Origin: Acidobacteriota bacterium | GTDB lineage: Bacteria; Acidobacteriota; Holophagae; Acanthopleuribacterales; Acanthopleuribacteraceae | Reading direction: 5' to 3' | NCBI GenBank assembly: GCA_020439745.1 | Contig: JAGQSC010000064.1 | Span: forward strand, 1-64,000 | DNA: 64,000 nucleotides | Shown here: piece after piece, positions 19,627-28,928 of the stretch | Layout: every line of letters starts with the position of its first letter | How positions within the stretch are numbered: the first letter of the stretch is position 1 | Made by a program: the position numbers and the translations under genes | The notes under the pieces: generated by a model | The model's input: the letters and a program-made list of their open reading frames with translations, nothing else | What the model was told of the DNA's origin: nothing | Databases searched by the model: none

Positions 19627-20202
19627 ATGAAACTGGTTTATACGCCGCGTTCGCATTTCTCGCGCAAGGTGCGCATTTTGCTCGATGCCTGGCGGGTCCA
19701 TGTTGACGTGGAAGATGCAGGCGATGTATCCGCCATGACCACTCACGGTCAGCATCCACTGATGAGAGTACCTACCCTTATCGATGGTGAAACCGCGGTG
19801 TTTGAATCGGACCATATCGCGAGATACCTAACCAAACGCCACGATCCGACCGACCGGTTTGGCGTTTTGTGCGAGGCGGTAGACCAAGTCAATGCAACTG
19901 CGGTCATGAACGGCGTTATGGCGGCTGAGGTTGAATTGATACTCGCAAAACGGACGGGTATCCCAATCGAACAGTACGTTCGTTTTGACAAGCACCTCAA
20001 AACGATCCAACAGGGTTTGGCGTGGCTTGAACATAACAGTCAAATATTCCCAGCAACCCCGTGTTATCGGGGCTTTCATCTCGTGTGCCTCTGGGATCAC
20101 CTGGCCTTTTACGACACCATTTCCCTGGAATACCCCAAGCTGCTTGCCATCGTATCCAACCTGTCCCAACTGCCATACGTCGCCAAGAGCGCACCGGTCT
20201 GA
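19627..20202 (+). CDS. Glutathione S-transferase-like protein
   Basis: A 191-residue protein with a thioredoxin-fold N-terminal domain (residues 1 to about 75). It starts with a KLVYTPRSHFSRKVRILL strand-helix and carries the cis-proline/ESDHIARYL segment typical of GST-N domains (VPTLIDGETAVFESD), followed by an all-helical C-terminal domain. Ser9-His10-Phe11-Ser12 occupies the catalytic loop, consistent with a Ser/Cys-type GST. The usual function is conjugation or reduction using glutathione, but a structural role is possible. It starts one base after the membrane-protein stop and ends just before the methyltransferase start. Confidence 0.75.
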   Translation: MKLVYTPRSHFSRKVRILLDAWRVHVDVEDAGDVSAMTTHGQHPLMRVPTLIDGETAVFESDHIARYLTKRHDPTDRFGVLCEAVDQVNATAVMNGVMAAEVELILAKRTGIPIEQYVRFDKHLKTIQQGLAWLEHNSQIFPATPCYRGFHLVCLWDHLAFYDTISLEYPKLLAIVSNLSQLPYVAKSAPV

Positions 20203-20206
20203 TACG

Positions 20207-20959
20207 GTGCCCATCGATTTTGGCAGGCACAGTGACGACTACGCCACATTCCGACCCGGTTTCCCGGATTCGTTTTACGATCGACTGGACCGACTTGCCG
20301 AGTTGAATGGACGTCGCGTATTGGATATCGCAACGGGACCCGGCGTTATCGCATTTGAACTCGCTAGGCGGGGCTGTGCGGTGACTGGAACGGATATTTC
20401 AGCTCAGCAAATTGAAGCAGCCATCAGCCGGGCAGGTCTTCGCGATGTCGCGTTCAAAGTGGAACCCGCCGAGCAGACCTCGTTTGACAATGACACGTTT
20501 GACATGGTGACCGCGGGCCAATGCTGGCATTGGTTCGATCAAGTTCGTGTGCTCCACGAAATCCGCCGCGTGCTCCGGCCCAAAGGCCATTTGGTGATTG
20601 GCTACTATTCCTATCTGGCCAAGCTATCGCCGATCGTTTCTGCAACGGAATCGCTGGTCCTGTCCCTGAACCCCCAATGGGACATGGCGAATTCTGATGG
20701 TATGTACCCCCAAATTGTCGACCAGGTGTGTTTGAACGGTTTCCAGTTGGTCGAACAATTCTGCACGCATCACTCGGAACCTTTCAGCCACGAACGTTGG
20801 CGGGGAAGAATGCGCACCTGTAATGGTGTGGGTTCGGGGGGTATGGCTCCTGAAACGGTGGCCGCTTTTGATCATCAGCTCGCAATTATGTTGGAGCCAT
20901 TCCCAGAGCCGATGGACATACCCCATCGACTCTGGTGCATCGTTGCCCAGAAAACTTAG
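20207..20959 (+). CDS. Class I SAM-dependent methyltransferase
   Basis: The product is 250 residues from a GTG start four bases after the GST stop; no earlier in-frame start makes sense because the upstream frame lies inside the GST gene. The methyltransferase-11 type fold shows motif I DIATGPGV (about residues 36-43), an acidic TGTD loop and an AGQCWHWFD motif found in the UbiE/YcgJ-like group of small-molecule methyltransferases. The substrate is unknown. It closes the 18132-20959 unit and converges on the secreted-protein gene with a gap of nine bases. Confidence 0.8.
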   Translation: MPIDFGRHSDDYATFRPGFPDSFYDRLDRLAELNGRRVLDIATGPGVIAFELARRGCAVTGTDISAQQIEAAISRAGLRDVAFKVEPAEQTSFDNDTFDMVTAGQCWHWFDQVRVLHEIRRVLRPKGHLVIGYYSYLAKLSPIVSATESLVLSLNPQWDMANSDGMYPQIVDQVCLNGFQLVEQFCTHHSEPFSHERWRGRMRTCNGVGSGGMAPETVAAFDHQLAIMLEPFPEPMDIPHRLWCIVAQKT

Positions 20960-20968
20960 GCCGCTCGA

Positions 20969-22342
20969 CTATCGCTCGAGCAAGGGCCGAACTTCATATA
21001 GATATCCCGGTTCAACGCCAGGACGTGTACCTCGTAGAAACACGCTGCCCAGGGGCTGGGTGGACGTTAACGAAAAAGCCTTGGTTCCTTGAGGAGCCAA
21101 TTCGTCCAACACCCACAGTCTCTTCGTGTTCGGCGGAAAATCATCCTCTTCAGTAAAAATTTGGCTATACAACAAGTCGCCTTCTTCGTCGAGATATCGG
21201 GCGACGACTTGGGCTCCCTGGTCACCCAAATTGACAGCGGCCACTCCGTCAAACACATATTCCGATTCACCCATATAGACGGTAAAGGCCAGGCCTACAT
21301 AGCTATCAGCTTGGATGTGCGCTGACGCTCCATAACCCGACTTGATTCTGTAGGAAGCCGTGACGGTACATACCCTTGGACCGACAGCCACAATATGGCT
21401 CACGTCATATTGCCTTAGCAGTTCTTCCGAATCCCAAATTTGAAACGAATTTGCTTGAATATCATAGCCGTCTGCAGAGACTAAGTTGCCATTTGAGTCA
21501 TATGCCCACAGCCACAATGCCTCTTCATGATCAGATGGATTGCGCAAGGTAATCTGCGTGCGAAATGCCCCGTATGCAGGCGTGACATGAAACAGTCTCT
21601 GTTCAGGTAGCGCGACGACGCCGCGTGCAATGGGAATGTCCTCTGTGAAGTTCACGGAAAGCTGATTCCCGAGAATCGGCGTTTCCGACAGAACGCCTTG
21701 CGTTTCGCTGTCAAATACGCTGGGTATCACATGGAGCAATGAATCACGACCCGTCGTAGTTATCGACGAATTCGCCAGAAACAAGGCGATCGAAGTGAAC
21801 ATGGGTTCGCCACCCCGTGAATTCGAAGGTAAATTTGCATGCCCGGATGAGAACAAGTTGAGGTTGTCTCGCAGCGATTGTTCACCAGATATGCCGACGG
21901 TAAACCCCACAGGATGTTCCATATCCGGAGAAGCCAATGCGCCATCACGAATCAGCCACTTACTTGTATCTTCAGTGATGCGAATCCACAAACTCGATTC
22001 TGATTTAATCCAACGAACAATCTGAACGCTTGATCCCGGCGCAACGACTTGAGCATTAGCACAACGCAACGCCAAATTGATCGGTTCGCTAAAAACTGAA
22101 GGTGCGGTCTGCGGATAGATCTGTGTATGGAGAAGGCTGGTTTGGTGGTCAAACGTCAGGCGGAGATATATGGGTTCCTTAGCCGATGCCCCTTGGAAAT
22201 CGTTACCCTCCACCCAAAAGGTGACGATTCCCGCTAAAGACCCTAACGACTGGTATTCAACCTCGCGTACGTGCGTTTCCACCCGCACCGACGCTAAGCT
22301 TGCGGCACTTACCACGCCTGCCAAAAAAAATTTCATAAACAT
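20969..22342 (-). CDS. Secreted protein with two copies of the ~110-residue beta-sandwich repeat
   Basis: A 457-residue exported protein of unknown function. The start at 22342 has AGGAG eight bases upstream and gives a clear signal peptide (MFMKFFLAGVVSAASLA). The C-terminal half holds two divergent copies of a domain with the pattern ITLRNPSD...WAYDSNGNLVS...WDSEEL and VAAVNLGD...ARYLDEEGDLL...WVLDEL, ending in a QPLGSVFL strand. The same pattern occurs four times in the surface protein at 40747-44508. Domains like this are common in secreted proteins of Acidobacteriota and have no agreed function. It is divergent from nhaA. Confidence 0.7.
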   Translation of the reverse strand: MFMKFFLAGVVSAASLASVRVETHVREVEYQSLGSLAGIVTFWVEGNDFQGASAKEPIYLRLTFDHQTSLLHTQIYPQTAPSVFSEPINLALRCANAQVVAPGSSVQIVRWIKSESSLWIRITEDTSKWLIRDGALASPDMEHPVGFTVGISGEQSLRDNLNLFSSGHANLPSNSRGGEPMFTSIALFLANSSITTTGRDSLLHVIPSVFDSETQGVLSETPILGNQLSVNFTEDIPIARGVVALPEQRLFHVTPAYGAFRTQITLRNPSDHEEALWLWAYDSNGNLVSADGYDIQANSFQIWDSEELLRQYDVSHIVAVGPRVCTVTASYRIKSGYGASAHIQADSYVGLAFTVYMGESEYVFDGVAAVNLGDQGAQVVARYLDEEGDLLYSQIFTEEDDFPPNTKRLWVLDELAPQGTKAFSLTSTQPLGSVFLRGTRPGVEPGYLYEVRPLLER

Positions 22343-22491
22343 GAACAAAGCTCCTGAACCGGAATGTGTTATGAACGACGCGACATAACTCATCAAAGGG
22401 GGACACGAATGAGGCCATCGTGCAGTCCGATAGGCTCGTCCGTTTATTTCAAACATTTCCTATACATGGGCGTACAATTAACTTCCAACCG

Positions 22492-22541
22492 GTGGTCTTG
22501 AGGGGCAGATCACGACTCAATCCAGATTTAAGGTGAGTCGC
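22492..22541 (+). promoter_or_regulatory. Possible structured leader (switch) of nhaA
   Basis: Two interleaved complementarities could form an H-type pseudoknot: GTGGTC (22492-22497) with GATCAC (22508-22513, one G-U), and TTGAG (22498-22502) with CTCAA (22516-22520). In competition, GACTC (22514-22518) can pair with GAGTC (22535-22539), which encloses the AAGGTG ribosome site before the ATG at 22542. This is the layout of a translational switch. Cation-responsive RNA motifs are known upstream of nhaA in other bacteria, but I cannot confirm that this matches any described motif. Confidence 0.35.
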
Positions 22542-23717
22542 ATGACTTTTCTGAGGAATTTTCTAAAGCTGGAATCCGCGAGCGGTATTCTGCTGATGGT
22601 TGCTGCCCTTTTGGCAATGATCGTTGCCAACTCACCTTTGTCGGATCTATATCAAGCGTTTCTCGATATGCCCATGGCCGTTCAAGTCGGGCAGCTAAAG
22701 ATTGCCAAGCCGCTTTTGCTCTGGATCAATGACGGCTTGATGGCTATTTTCTTTTTTCTCGTCGGCTTGGAACTGAAACGAGAGATCCTCGACGGCCAAC
22801 TATCCAAAATTGAGAACATTGTGCTTCCCGCCGTAGGTGCAGTCGGGGGCATGGTGATTCCCGCGGCGATCTTTCTGTTTTTTGCATGGGACGATCCCAC
22901 AGGAAAAACGGGATGGGCCATACCCGCCGCCACCGACATTGCCTTCGCCATGGGCGTGCTGGCACTATTGGGTAGCCGAATACCGCCCAGTCTGAAAATG
23001 TTTCTGGTATCGCTTGCGATCATCGATGATATTGGCGCCATTCTGATCATTGCTATGTTCTATACCAACAACATTTCCACGCCGCCTTTGATCGTTGCTG
23101 GTCTTTGTCTGCTGGTCCTGTGGTGGCTCAATCGAAGGAAAACGACCGAACTGGCTTCTTACATCCTTGTGGGCGTGGTCTTGTGGGTTGCCCTGCTCAA
23201 ATCGGGTGTTCATGCCACGTTAGCCGGTGTACTTTTGGCATTTTTCATACCCATGAAAGACACAACGACTGGCAGCTCACCACTGCAAGATCTGGAGCAC
23301 AGCCTGCACCCGGCTGTGGCCTATGTGGTACTGCCCCTTTTCGCGTTTGCCAATGCCGGACTGAGATTTGATGCAATGAGCTTCGATTCACTCACCCACC
23401 CTGTCACTCTAGGCATCATGGCGGGTTTGTTTGTAGGGAAGCAACTCGGTGTATTCGGGATGTGTTACCTGCTCATCAAGGCCGGTTTTTCTCAACTGCC
23501 CGCAGGGGTCCGCATGCCGCAACTTTACGGCACATCTGTCTTGTGTGGTGTTGGCTTTACGATGAGTTTGTTCATCGGATCACTGGCCTTCGAAGAGACC
23601 GGTGTCAATATGATGTTTGACAATCGCGTGGGCATCCTGACGGGTTCACTGGCATCGGCCGTTGTAGGATACATGGTTCTGAGGCTCACAGGTTCGAAGG
23701 ACGCTGCCACCACCTGA
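22542..23717 (+). CDS. nhaA: Na+/H+ antiporter NhaA
   Basis: An inner-membrane sodium/proton antiporter that exports Na+ (or Li+) in exchange for about two protons. The length, 391 residues, fits NhaA (388 in E. coli). The ion-binding aspartate pair is Asp162-Asp163 in AIIDDIGAI, and the TM4 aspartate Asp132 (AATDIAFAMG) is present, as is GLFVGKQLG with the conserved lysine. The start is the ATG at 22542 with AAGGTG just upstream, aligning MTFLRNFLKLESASG with the E. coli N-terminus; a GTG three codons earlier overlaps the ribosome site. It is a single-gene unit with an unusual leader. Confidence 0.95.
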   Translation: MTFLRNFLKLESASGILLMVAALLAMIVANSPLSDLYQAFLDMPMAVQVGQLKIAKPLLLWINDGLMAIFFFLVGLELKREILDGQLSKIENIVLPAVGAVGGMVIPAAIFLFFAWDDPTGKTGWAIPAATDIAFAMGVLALLGSRIPPSLKMFLVSLAIIDDIGAILIIAMFYTNNISTPPLIVAGLCLLVLWWLNRRKTTELASYILVGVVLWVALLKSGVHATLAGVLLAFFIPMKDTTTGSSPLQDLEHSLHPAVAYVVLPLFAFANAGLRFDAMSFDSLTHPVTLGIMAGLFVGKQLGVFGMCYLLIKAGFSQLPAGVRMPQLYGTSVLCGVGFTMSLFIGSLAFEETGVNMMFDNRVGILTGSLASAVVGYMVLRLTGSKDAATT

Positions 23718-23855
23718 CCTGATTCCGTTGTTCGCTAGTTAACTAACTCTTGCAGTACTTGAAAGTAGCTCTTCAAAGCATAAGAATACCCGTTTTCTAG
23801 AGAAGAAATAACTATCTACGACCGAATGACTGCCTTGGATTGATCACACCTTGGA

Positions 23856-24533
23856 TCAAGGCGGTGGATGTAGGACACGATGCAGCATCATTCTCACAAG
23901 CAGCACCAGTAGCCACGACAACTCCATTGAGATCAGGTTATGACTGAAAAAATGATCACCGATGGCCATCTTGTACGTACCCATGGCCCAGCCAAGCGAT
24001 AAGGCCGACACAACCGCAATCCCCTTGCTCCTTTTCTGTTTAAACATGAAGAAGAGTCCCAGAAACGCAAAGCCCCCACTTGCATGCCCGCCTGGAAAGC
24101 AGCGGCACCGGTGTGGCTGCTCGAACGTAGCTGGAAACGCGTGAAAAATCTTTCGATAGGGGAAGGCTCCGCCATAAATCTGTAGATCCCGCGGACAGGG
24201 AATATTTGTGACTCGCTTGATGCTATTGACTGTCGCAGGCACCACAAGCGCGGACACCACAAATACAGCGATTCCAAAACGATTAGCCCGTATCAGGTCT
24301 GTTCTTCTCTTCGCCCAACAGACCCCACAAAAGACCGCGAAGAGCAGGACCAAAACAACCTTAATACCCCGGTAAAAAAGCATGTTCAGAACGGGCTCAT
24401 GACGGTCAACCAACCAATGCTTAAGGCGATCATCAAAAAACATGTTCTGAATCGCCAGATCAAGGCGCGTTACATCAAACAGAATCAAAGAAACAACCAA
24501 CACTGCGATCGTGATGAATATGTGACGTGTCAT
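23856..24533 (-). CDS. PAP2-family membrane phosphatase
   Basis: A 225-residue membrane protein of the PAP2/PgpB-LpxE superfamily, dephosphorylating a lipid or polyprenyl phosphate at the membrane. The motifs appear as KRVTNIPCPRD (motif 1, K-x6-RP type), FPGGHASGG (motif 2 with the conserved GH) and a third motif that reads YKMAIGDHFFSHNL, where the usual SR-x5-H is only partly kept. Five to six membrane segments are visible. The start is the ATG at 24533; an upstream extension is rich in basic residues and overlaps the leader of the divergent pseudouridine synthase. It faces nhaA convergently. Confidence 0.75.
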   Translation of the reverse strand: MTRHIFITIAVLVVSLILFDVTRLDLAIQNMFFDDRLKHWLVDRHEPVLNMLFYRGIKVVLVLLFAVFCGVCWAKRRTDLIRANRFGIAVFVVSALVVPATVNSIKRVTNIPCPRDLQIYGGAFPYRKIFHAFPATFEQPHRCRCFPGGHASGGFAFLGLFFMFKQKRSKGIAVVSALSLGWAMGTYKMAIGDHFFSHNLISMELSWLLVLLVRMMLHRVLHPPP

Positions 24534-24691
24534 GGTCTTCTTATCCCATTCACGATCTTCGATATCTGCCTGCACCACCTGTCCCCCAAATCGATAAAGC
24601 CCTATTCTAAACAGGAACGCCTGCCGAAACCGAAATCTCTGATCACTGAACTCGGACCACTGCACCGTGTTAGTCTCATGGAGGAGGTCAT

Positions 24692-25672
24692 GTGCGCAAT
24701 CAAGGACAGCGAGTGGCGATTACCGTCAAGGTGCACGAAGCAGGTCTTACCGTAAAGGATCTGCTCATGCGTTATACCAGGGGCGAGGCGCAACGGGGCG
24801 TCTTGACCGATATTGCCGAGGGTCGAGTTTATTATCGGGACGGAAGCACGTTGAGTGAACATACGCCACTCAAGTTGGGAGATCGCCTGGTCTACGAACG
24901 TCCACCTTGGGAAGAACCGGATGTTCCGCATGATCTCATTATTCAACATGAAAGCGATACTTGGATGGTCGTCGACAAGCCGTCAGGTCTACCCGTGGCG
25001 CCGTCAGGTCTTTACTACCAGAACACGTTAATCCACCTACTGCGACAAAGCCATCCCGATGTGGCTCCGCTACACCGCCTGGATATCGATACTTCAGGCC
25101 TGATTCTGTGTGCGAAAGTACCTGAAGCACGGGGTCCTTTGACTCAGGCCCTTACAGAACCAAGCTGCAACAAAACCTACGTTGCATTGGCATTCGGACA
25201 TATGGCCCAAAGACCATTGACCATAGACTTGCCTTTGGGCCGATTTCCCCATGCAGTCATAGCCACGCGCGTTCAGCCGTCCCCTGACGGGCGACGCGCG
25301 ATTACCCAAATCACCGAAGTCCGTCATGTCGGACCTTACAGCTTGGTGAAGCTCCAACTAGTTACGGGACGCACCAATCAGATTCGCGCACATATGGCCT
25401 CACTGGGTCATCCTTTGGTGGGAGATCTCAAATATCTGGGAGACGGTCACGAGTTTCTGAATTGGTTGCAGCACAAAGACGATGCGATGTACGTGAAACT
25501 GGCACACCTGCGCCGACACGCGCTCCATGCACAATCACTTGGATTCACTGATCCTTTGACCCATCAAGCCCATCACTTTCATTCCCAGAGGGACGTGTTG
25601 AAGGCATGGAAGGACCAGTTATCGATCAATGCTGAGACTATCGACTTAGCCAGCGTTCGAGGTTCGCAATAA
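24692..25672 (+). CDS. RluA-family RNA pseudouridine synthase
   Basis: A 326-residue enzyme isomerising uridine to pseudouridine in rRNA or tRNA. An S4-like N-terminal domain (about residues 10-75) is followed by the RluA catalytic domain with the HRLDIDTSG motif (catalytic aspartate in LD, about residue 130) and the late LVTGRTNQIRAHMASLGHP signature. The start is GTG at 24692 with GGAGGAGGT a few bases upstream. Which RNA position it modifies cannot be told. Its last 35 bases overlap the 3' end of the kinase gene on the other strand. Confidence 0.88.
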   Translation: MRNQGQRVAITVKVHEAGLTVKDLLMRYTRGEAQRGVLTDIAEGRVYYRDGSTLSEHTPLKLGDRLVYERPPWEEPDVPHDLIIQHESDTWMVVDKPSGLPVAPSGLYYQNTLIHLLRQSHPDVAPLHRLDIDTSGLILCAKVPEARGPLTQALTEPSCNKTYVALAFGHMAQRPLTIDLPLGRFPHAVIATRVQPSPDGRRAITQITEVRHVGPYSLVKLQLVTGRTNQIRAHMASLGHPLVGDLKYLGDGHEFLNWLQHKDDAMYVKLAHLRRHALHAQSLGFTDPLTHQAHHFHSQRDVLKAWKDQLSINAETIDLASVRGSQ

Positions 25673-28316
25673 CGGTGTGTTGTTCCCGCCCGAGGTAGTT
25701 GACGAGCTGACTCTTTAGAGCAGGCCACCGATTGAGCGATTCGCGCTTGTTTCCTCGCAAATATGAAATCACCAATTCATAGGACTGAATTCGTACATCG
25801 TCCAGCCCCCCAGGGGTGCGGGCTGAAAGTATTTTCTCCGCTTCTACCAGATCCGCCTGGGCTCGTGTGGCATCCGCTTGCTCCAAGTACATATCCACGC
25901 GGTAAAACAGAATCGCTGCAAATTGAGGATGCTTAGCGCCAAGCATGTCCGCAGTGCGTTTCAGTGCCATGTCAAAGCAGTGTGCTGCCGATTCAAAATC
26001 GCGATTCTTGGTGTGGATCTCGCCCATGTTGTTCCATACGAGCGCAGTGGTTGCCGCATTCGCTTCGTTGGAATCCAGTATTTGCAATGCCCTTTGATAC
26101 TGGTCCATAGCAGATGCCATTTGGCCCAATTCGAGATACGCATTGCCCAAGCCCAAAAGGGCAGATGCTGTTAAGGGAGAATCTTCACCATAGTTGTCAA
26201 TCATGACAGGCAAGACCTTTTCCAACAGATTTCGCGCCTTTTGGGGAAGGGCAATTTCCAGGCAGAAGAGCGCATAATTTAGCCGGGTTCGCGCCAAGTT
26301 AGGGCTATCCTCCGGCATGATCCTCTCGTGAATAGCCAGGGCCGATTCGAAATAGACCCCTGCTGCTTGAAGGCGACCCATAGCCACGGCCACCCTGCCA
26401 AGACCGGTGTAGCTTGCCGCTATGTTGGGGTGGTCCTTAGGAAAGACTTCAAGGTTTATGTTCAGCGCCTTTTCGCCAAAGACCCGAGCAGCGTTTAAGT
26501 CTCCCCGGTGTTCTGCCAGATTCATCTGCGCCTCCGCTAGAAGCGCACGATGTGGATGCACATTGCCTATTTTCAAGTCAAGCAGTCCCGATGATCGTTC
26601 GAACGCCTGATCGGCCTCGGCAAATCGACCCTCTTGAGTATAGAAACGGCCGATGCCCAACATGAGCAGTGCAGCCTCTTCGGGATCACTTTTCACAAGT
26701 TCATCCAGATGCACCTTTGCTTCATCGAAAAGCATACCCGCGTGCTTTGTGTCGCCCATGGCGGCATACACGCCCGCAAGATCCGACAGGACTTCCACAT
26801 GGCTCATGCCTGGTACGGACTCCGTGCGTTCCAACAGACTTCTACCAACCGCGATCGCTTCCTGGTATTTACTCTGAGCATGTAGCACGTACATGAGCTC
26901 AGATTCGGTAGCTAGGGTTACGGGATGGGTAGGCCCATAGGCTTCCCTTGCTTCAGTCATGGCTTCGCGAACAAGCTTTTCGGCGGCCACGGTGTCGCCC
27001 ATCTGTCGCACCGCTGTGCCCAAAATGGACTTCATTCTTGCACGAACCATGGGCGTCATATCTGTCTGATATTTCTGTTGCAGAATCGCCTGATCCACCA
27101 CATCTCGTGCGGAAATCTGACGACCCAGATCGTTTATGGGCAGTGCGGCATTAAACATGCCGACCACGAAACCTACCAGGCTCTCCGCTGTTTCCGCCTC
27201 GAAATTGGCACGTTTCACCTCCCGCGACAGGCGCAGAGAAAGTAAGGCAAAAGCCACCGCAATCACGCTCACGGAAAGAAACGCTGCTGTCAGGAATCGT
27301 CGACGCTTGCGGCGTGCAGGCTCATTTTCCATAGCTACAAGCGCTTGCCGAACTTGCTTCGCCGTGAGTCGCGCTTCTGGTTCTGGTTGCAAACACCCTT
27401 CGAGTAATCCACGCCAGGCAGGTGGATAGCCGGGAATCGAGGTCACCACAGACTGGCCTTTGCCCTTCTGGTGTGCCATGGACGGAAGGGACTGAGCGTC
27501 AAAGGGATAGTTCCCCGAGGACAATCGATACAGAGCCACACCCAACGCGTAAACATCCGCGCTCGCCGTTGGGTGCATGCCATTGATGACTTCAGGTGCC
27601 ATATACATCGGAGTGCCTATGACGGAGTCTGGTTTGGAGGGCTGGGATAGATCGATCACTGCACCGAAATCCATCAGTACGAGTTTCTCGTCTTGCTGCA
27701 TCATCATATTCGCCAGTTTGATATCGCCATGGACCAGATTCGATTGGTGTACGGCGATTAACGCATCGATCGCCTGCTTGGCCAATGGCAAAATGTCCTG
27801 GTACTTCATCGGACCAAATCGGTCGACGATACTGGCCAGTGTTTGACCACGTATCAAATCACACCACAGGCCTATTCGATCGTTGTGCGTGTCAGCGCCG
27901 TAAACAGCGAGCACGTTTGGGTGACGCACGCGCGCCAGGCGCCTGGCCTCCTCCAAATAGGGTCGTTGGCCCGTGATATACACGCGATCCGTGCGACACA
28001 GTTTCAGGGCCACTTCGCGTTGAAGAACACGGTCCCAGGCACGATAGACTTCGCCGTAGCCACCCTGACCAATTTTGGCCATCACATCCAGATGGCCCCA
28101 TTGAAACATAGCTTCAGAGTCCGGGCCCGGTGAAAGCAAGGGTTGGATGGTATCGCCCTCATCGGTTTTGGACAACTGTGCCATCGCTTCGATGATTTCT
28201 AGATTTTCCAGAACCTGATGAGCATGATCGAAGGGTAGCGTGCCCTCTTGCCAATCGACCGGAACGCCGTCTGCGATCGCTTTCGCCAGGTCGGCAAATT
28301 CTTCATCGGTGTTCAC
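25638..28316 (-). CDS. Membrane Ser/Thr protein kinase with extracytoplasmic TPR repeats
   Basis: An 892-residue Hanks-type kinase. The kinase domain (about 78-330) has glycine loop GQGGYGEV, Lys105 in VALK, catalytic loop HGDIKLAN (Asp198, Asn203), DFG 216-218 and APE at 240-242. One membrane segment (about 340-362) is followed by a helical linker and about ten TPR-type repeats to the C-terminus, a layout very common in Acidobacteriota. The HRD arginine is glycine, so it is a non-RD kinase, and activation may not need activation-loop phosphorylation. Its start overlaps the stop of the ECF sigma gene by four bases, so kinase and sigma factor are made together and probably form one signalling unit. 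Confidence 0.9.
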   Translation of the reverse strand: MNTDEEFADLAKAIADGVPVDWQEGTLPFDHAHQVLENLEIIEAMAQLSKTDEGDTIQPLLSPGPDSEAMFQWGHLDVMAKIGQGGYGEVYRAWDRVLQREVALKLCRTDRVYITGQRPYLEEARRLARVRHPNVLAVYGADTHNDRIGLWCDLIRGQTLASIVDRFGPMKYQDILPLAKQAIDALIAVHQSNLVHGDIKLANMMMQQDEKLVLMDFGAVIDLSQPSKPDSVIGTPMYMAPEVINGMHPTASADVYALGVALYRLSSGNYPFDAQSLPSMAHQKGKGQSVVTSIPGYPPAWRGLLEGCLQPEPEARLTAKQVRQALVAMENEPARRKRRRFLTAAFLSVSVIAVAFALLSLRLSREVKRANFEAETAESLVGFVVGMFNAALPINDLGRQISARDVVDQAILQQKYQTDMTPMVRARMKSILGTAVRQMGDTVAAEKLVREAMTEAREAYGPTHPVTLATESELMYVLHAQSKYQEAIAVGRSLLERTESVPGMSHVEVLSDLAGVYAAMGDTKHAGMLFDEAKVHLDELVKSDPEEAALLMLGIGRFYTQEGRFAEADQAFERSSGLLDLKIGNVHPHRALLAEAQMNLAEHRGDLNAARVFGEKALNINLEVFPKDHPNIAASYTGLGRVAVAMGRLQAAGVYFESALAIHERIMPEDSPNLARTRLNYALFCLEIALPQKARNLLEKVLPVMIDNYGEDSPLTASALLGLGNAYLELGQMASAMDQYQRALQILDSNEANAATTALVWNNMGEIHTKNRDFESAAHCFDMALKRTADMLGAKHPQFAAILFYRVDMYLEQADATRAQADLVEAEKILSARTPGGLDDVRIQSYELVISYLRGNKRESLNRWPALKSQLVNYLGREQHTVIANLERWLSR

Positions 28317-28873
28317 GAGGACATGGCCTTTGCCAACTGCTGGATGGCACGAGTGACGTACATCCTGGCTGCATCTGATGACGGCTTGTCGAGCGCATCA
28401 GCAATTTCCTGAAACGTGTAATTGAATTCAAGACGTAAGATCACTGCCTGTCGTGCCTGTTCTGAGATGCTCGCCAGCCCAGCCTCATACTTATGCCGCG
28501 CCTCGTTCGTCAACAGCCGATCAACTGGACCTGGAGAGGGATCACTGATATCGGCTTCCAAATCATGGACGCCTCGCTGGCGTGACACCGTGGCTTTGAG
28601 CTCATTCATCAAGATCTGTCGCAGATAGGCTAGAAAGGCTCCCTCACCGCGATGTTCAAAAGTGGAAACCTTGCGAAACGCCTTGAGCAGGGTAGACTGC
28701 ACCAAGTCATCGGTTTCAGTCATGCTCCTGGCGGCGAGTGGTAAACGGCCCCGCGCCCAGCGTTGGAGTTTGGGCAGCATTTTCAGAAAGAGCCGTTCCT
28801 CAGCACCTCTGTCACCTTCCCGAATGCCTTCTAGCAAGGCTGCTGTGTTCTCTGCCGACTGTTCGAGATCCAA
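28313..28873 (-). CDS. ECF-type RNA polymerase sigma factor
   Basis: A 186-residue sigma-70 family ECF factor. Region 2 includes the TETDDLVQSTLLKAF stretch and a FLAYLRQILMNEL helix. Region 4 is at the C-terminus with FNYTFQEIADALDKPSSDAARMYVTRAIQQL forming the -35 recognition helix-turn-helix. The start is TTG at 28873, with GGAG six bases upstream. It resembles the sigma factors of Acidobacteriota and Planctomycetes that are encoded beside Ser/Thr kinases instead of anti-sigma factors. No anti-sigma gene is seen here, so control by the coupled kinase is the likely route. A sigma-70-like promoter lies upstream. Confidence 0.88.
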   Translation of the reverse strand: MDLEQSAENTAALLEGIREGDRGAEERLFLKMLPKLQRWARGRLPLAARSMTETDDLVQSTLLKAFRKVSTFEHRGEGAFLAYLRQILMNELKATVSRQRGVHDLEADISDPSPGPVDRLLTNEARHKYEAGLASISEQARQAVILRLEFNYTFQEIADALDKPSSDAARMYVTRAIQQLAKAMSS

Positions 28874-28898
28874 TCTACGCTCCGATCTTATAGATTAG

Positions 28899-28928
28899 AT
28901 ATTAGGTGACTCAACTCGTTAGTTTCAA
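28899..28928 (-). promoter_or_regulatory. Probable promoter of the sigma factor-kinase operon
   Basis: Minus-strand TTGAAA (28923-28928) and TAATAT (28899-28904) are 18 bases apart, upstream of the TTG start at 28873. A heptamer GTGACTC (plus-strand reading) lies in the spacer at 28906-28912 and again at 28947-28953, which could be an operator pair. Confidence 0.5.

Noticed and set aside
23832-23862. GCCTTG/CAAGGC inverted repeat after the PAP2 gene as a terminator
   Set aside because: The stem is only six bases, overlaps the stop codon of the PAP2 gene and has no following T-run.
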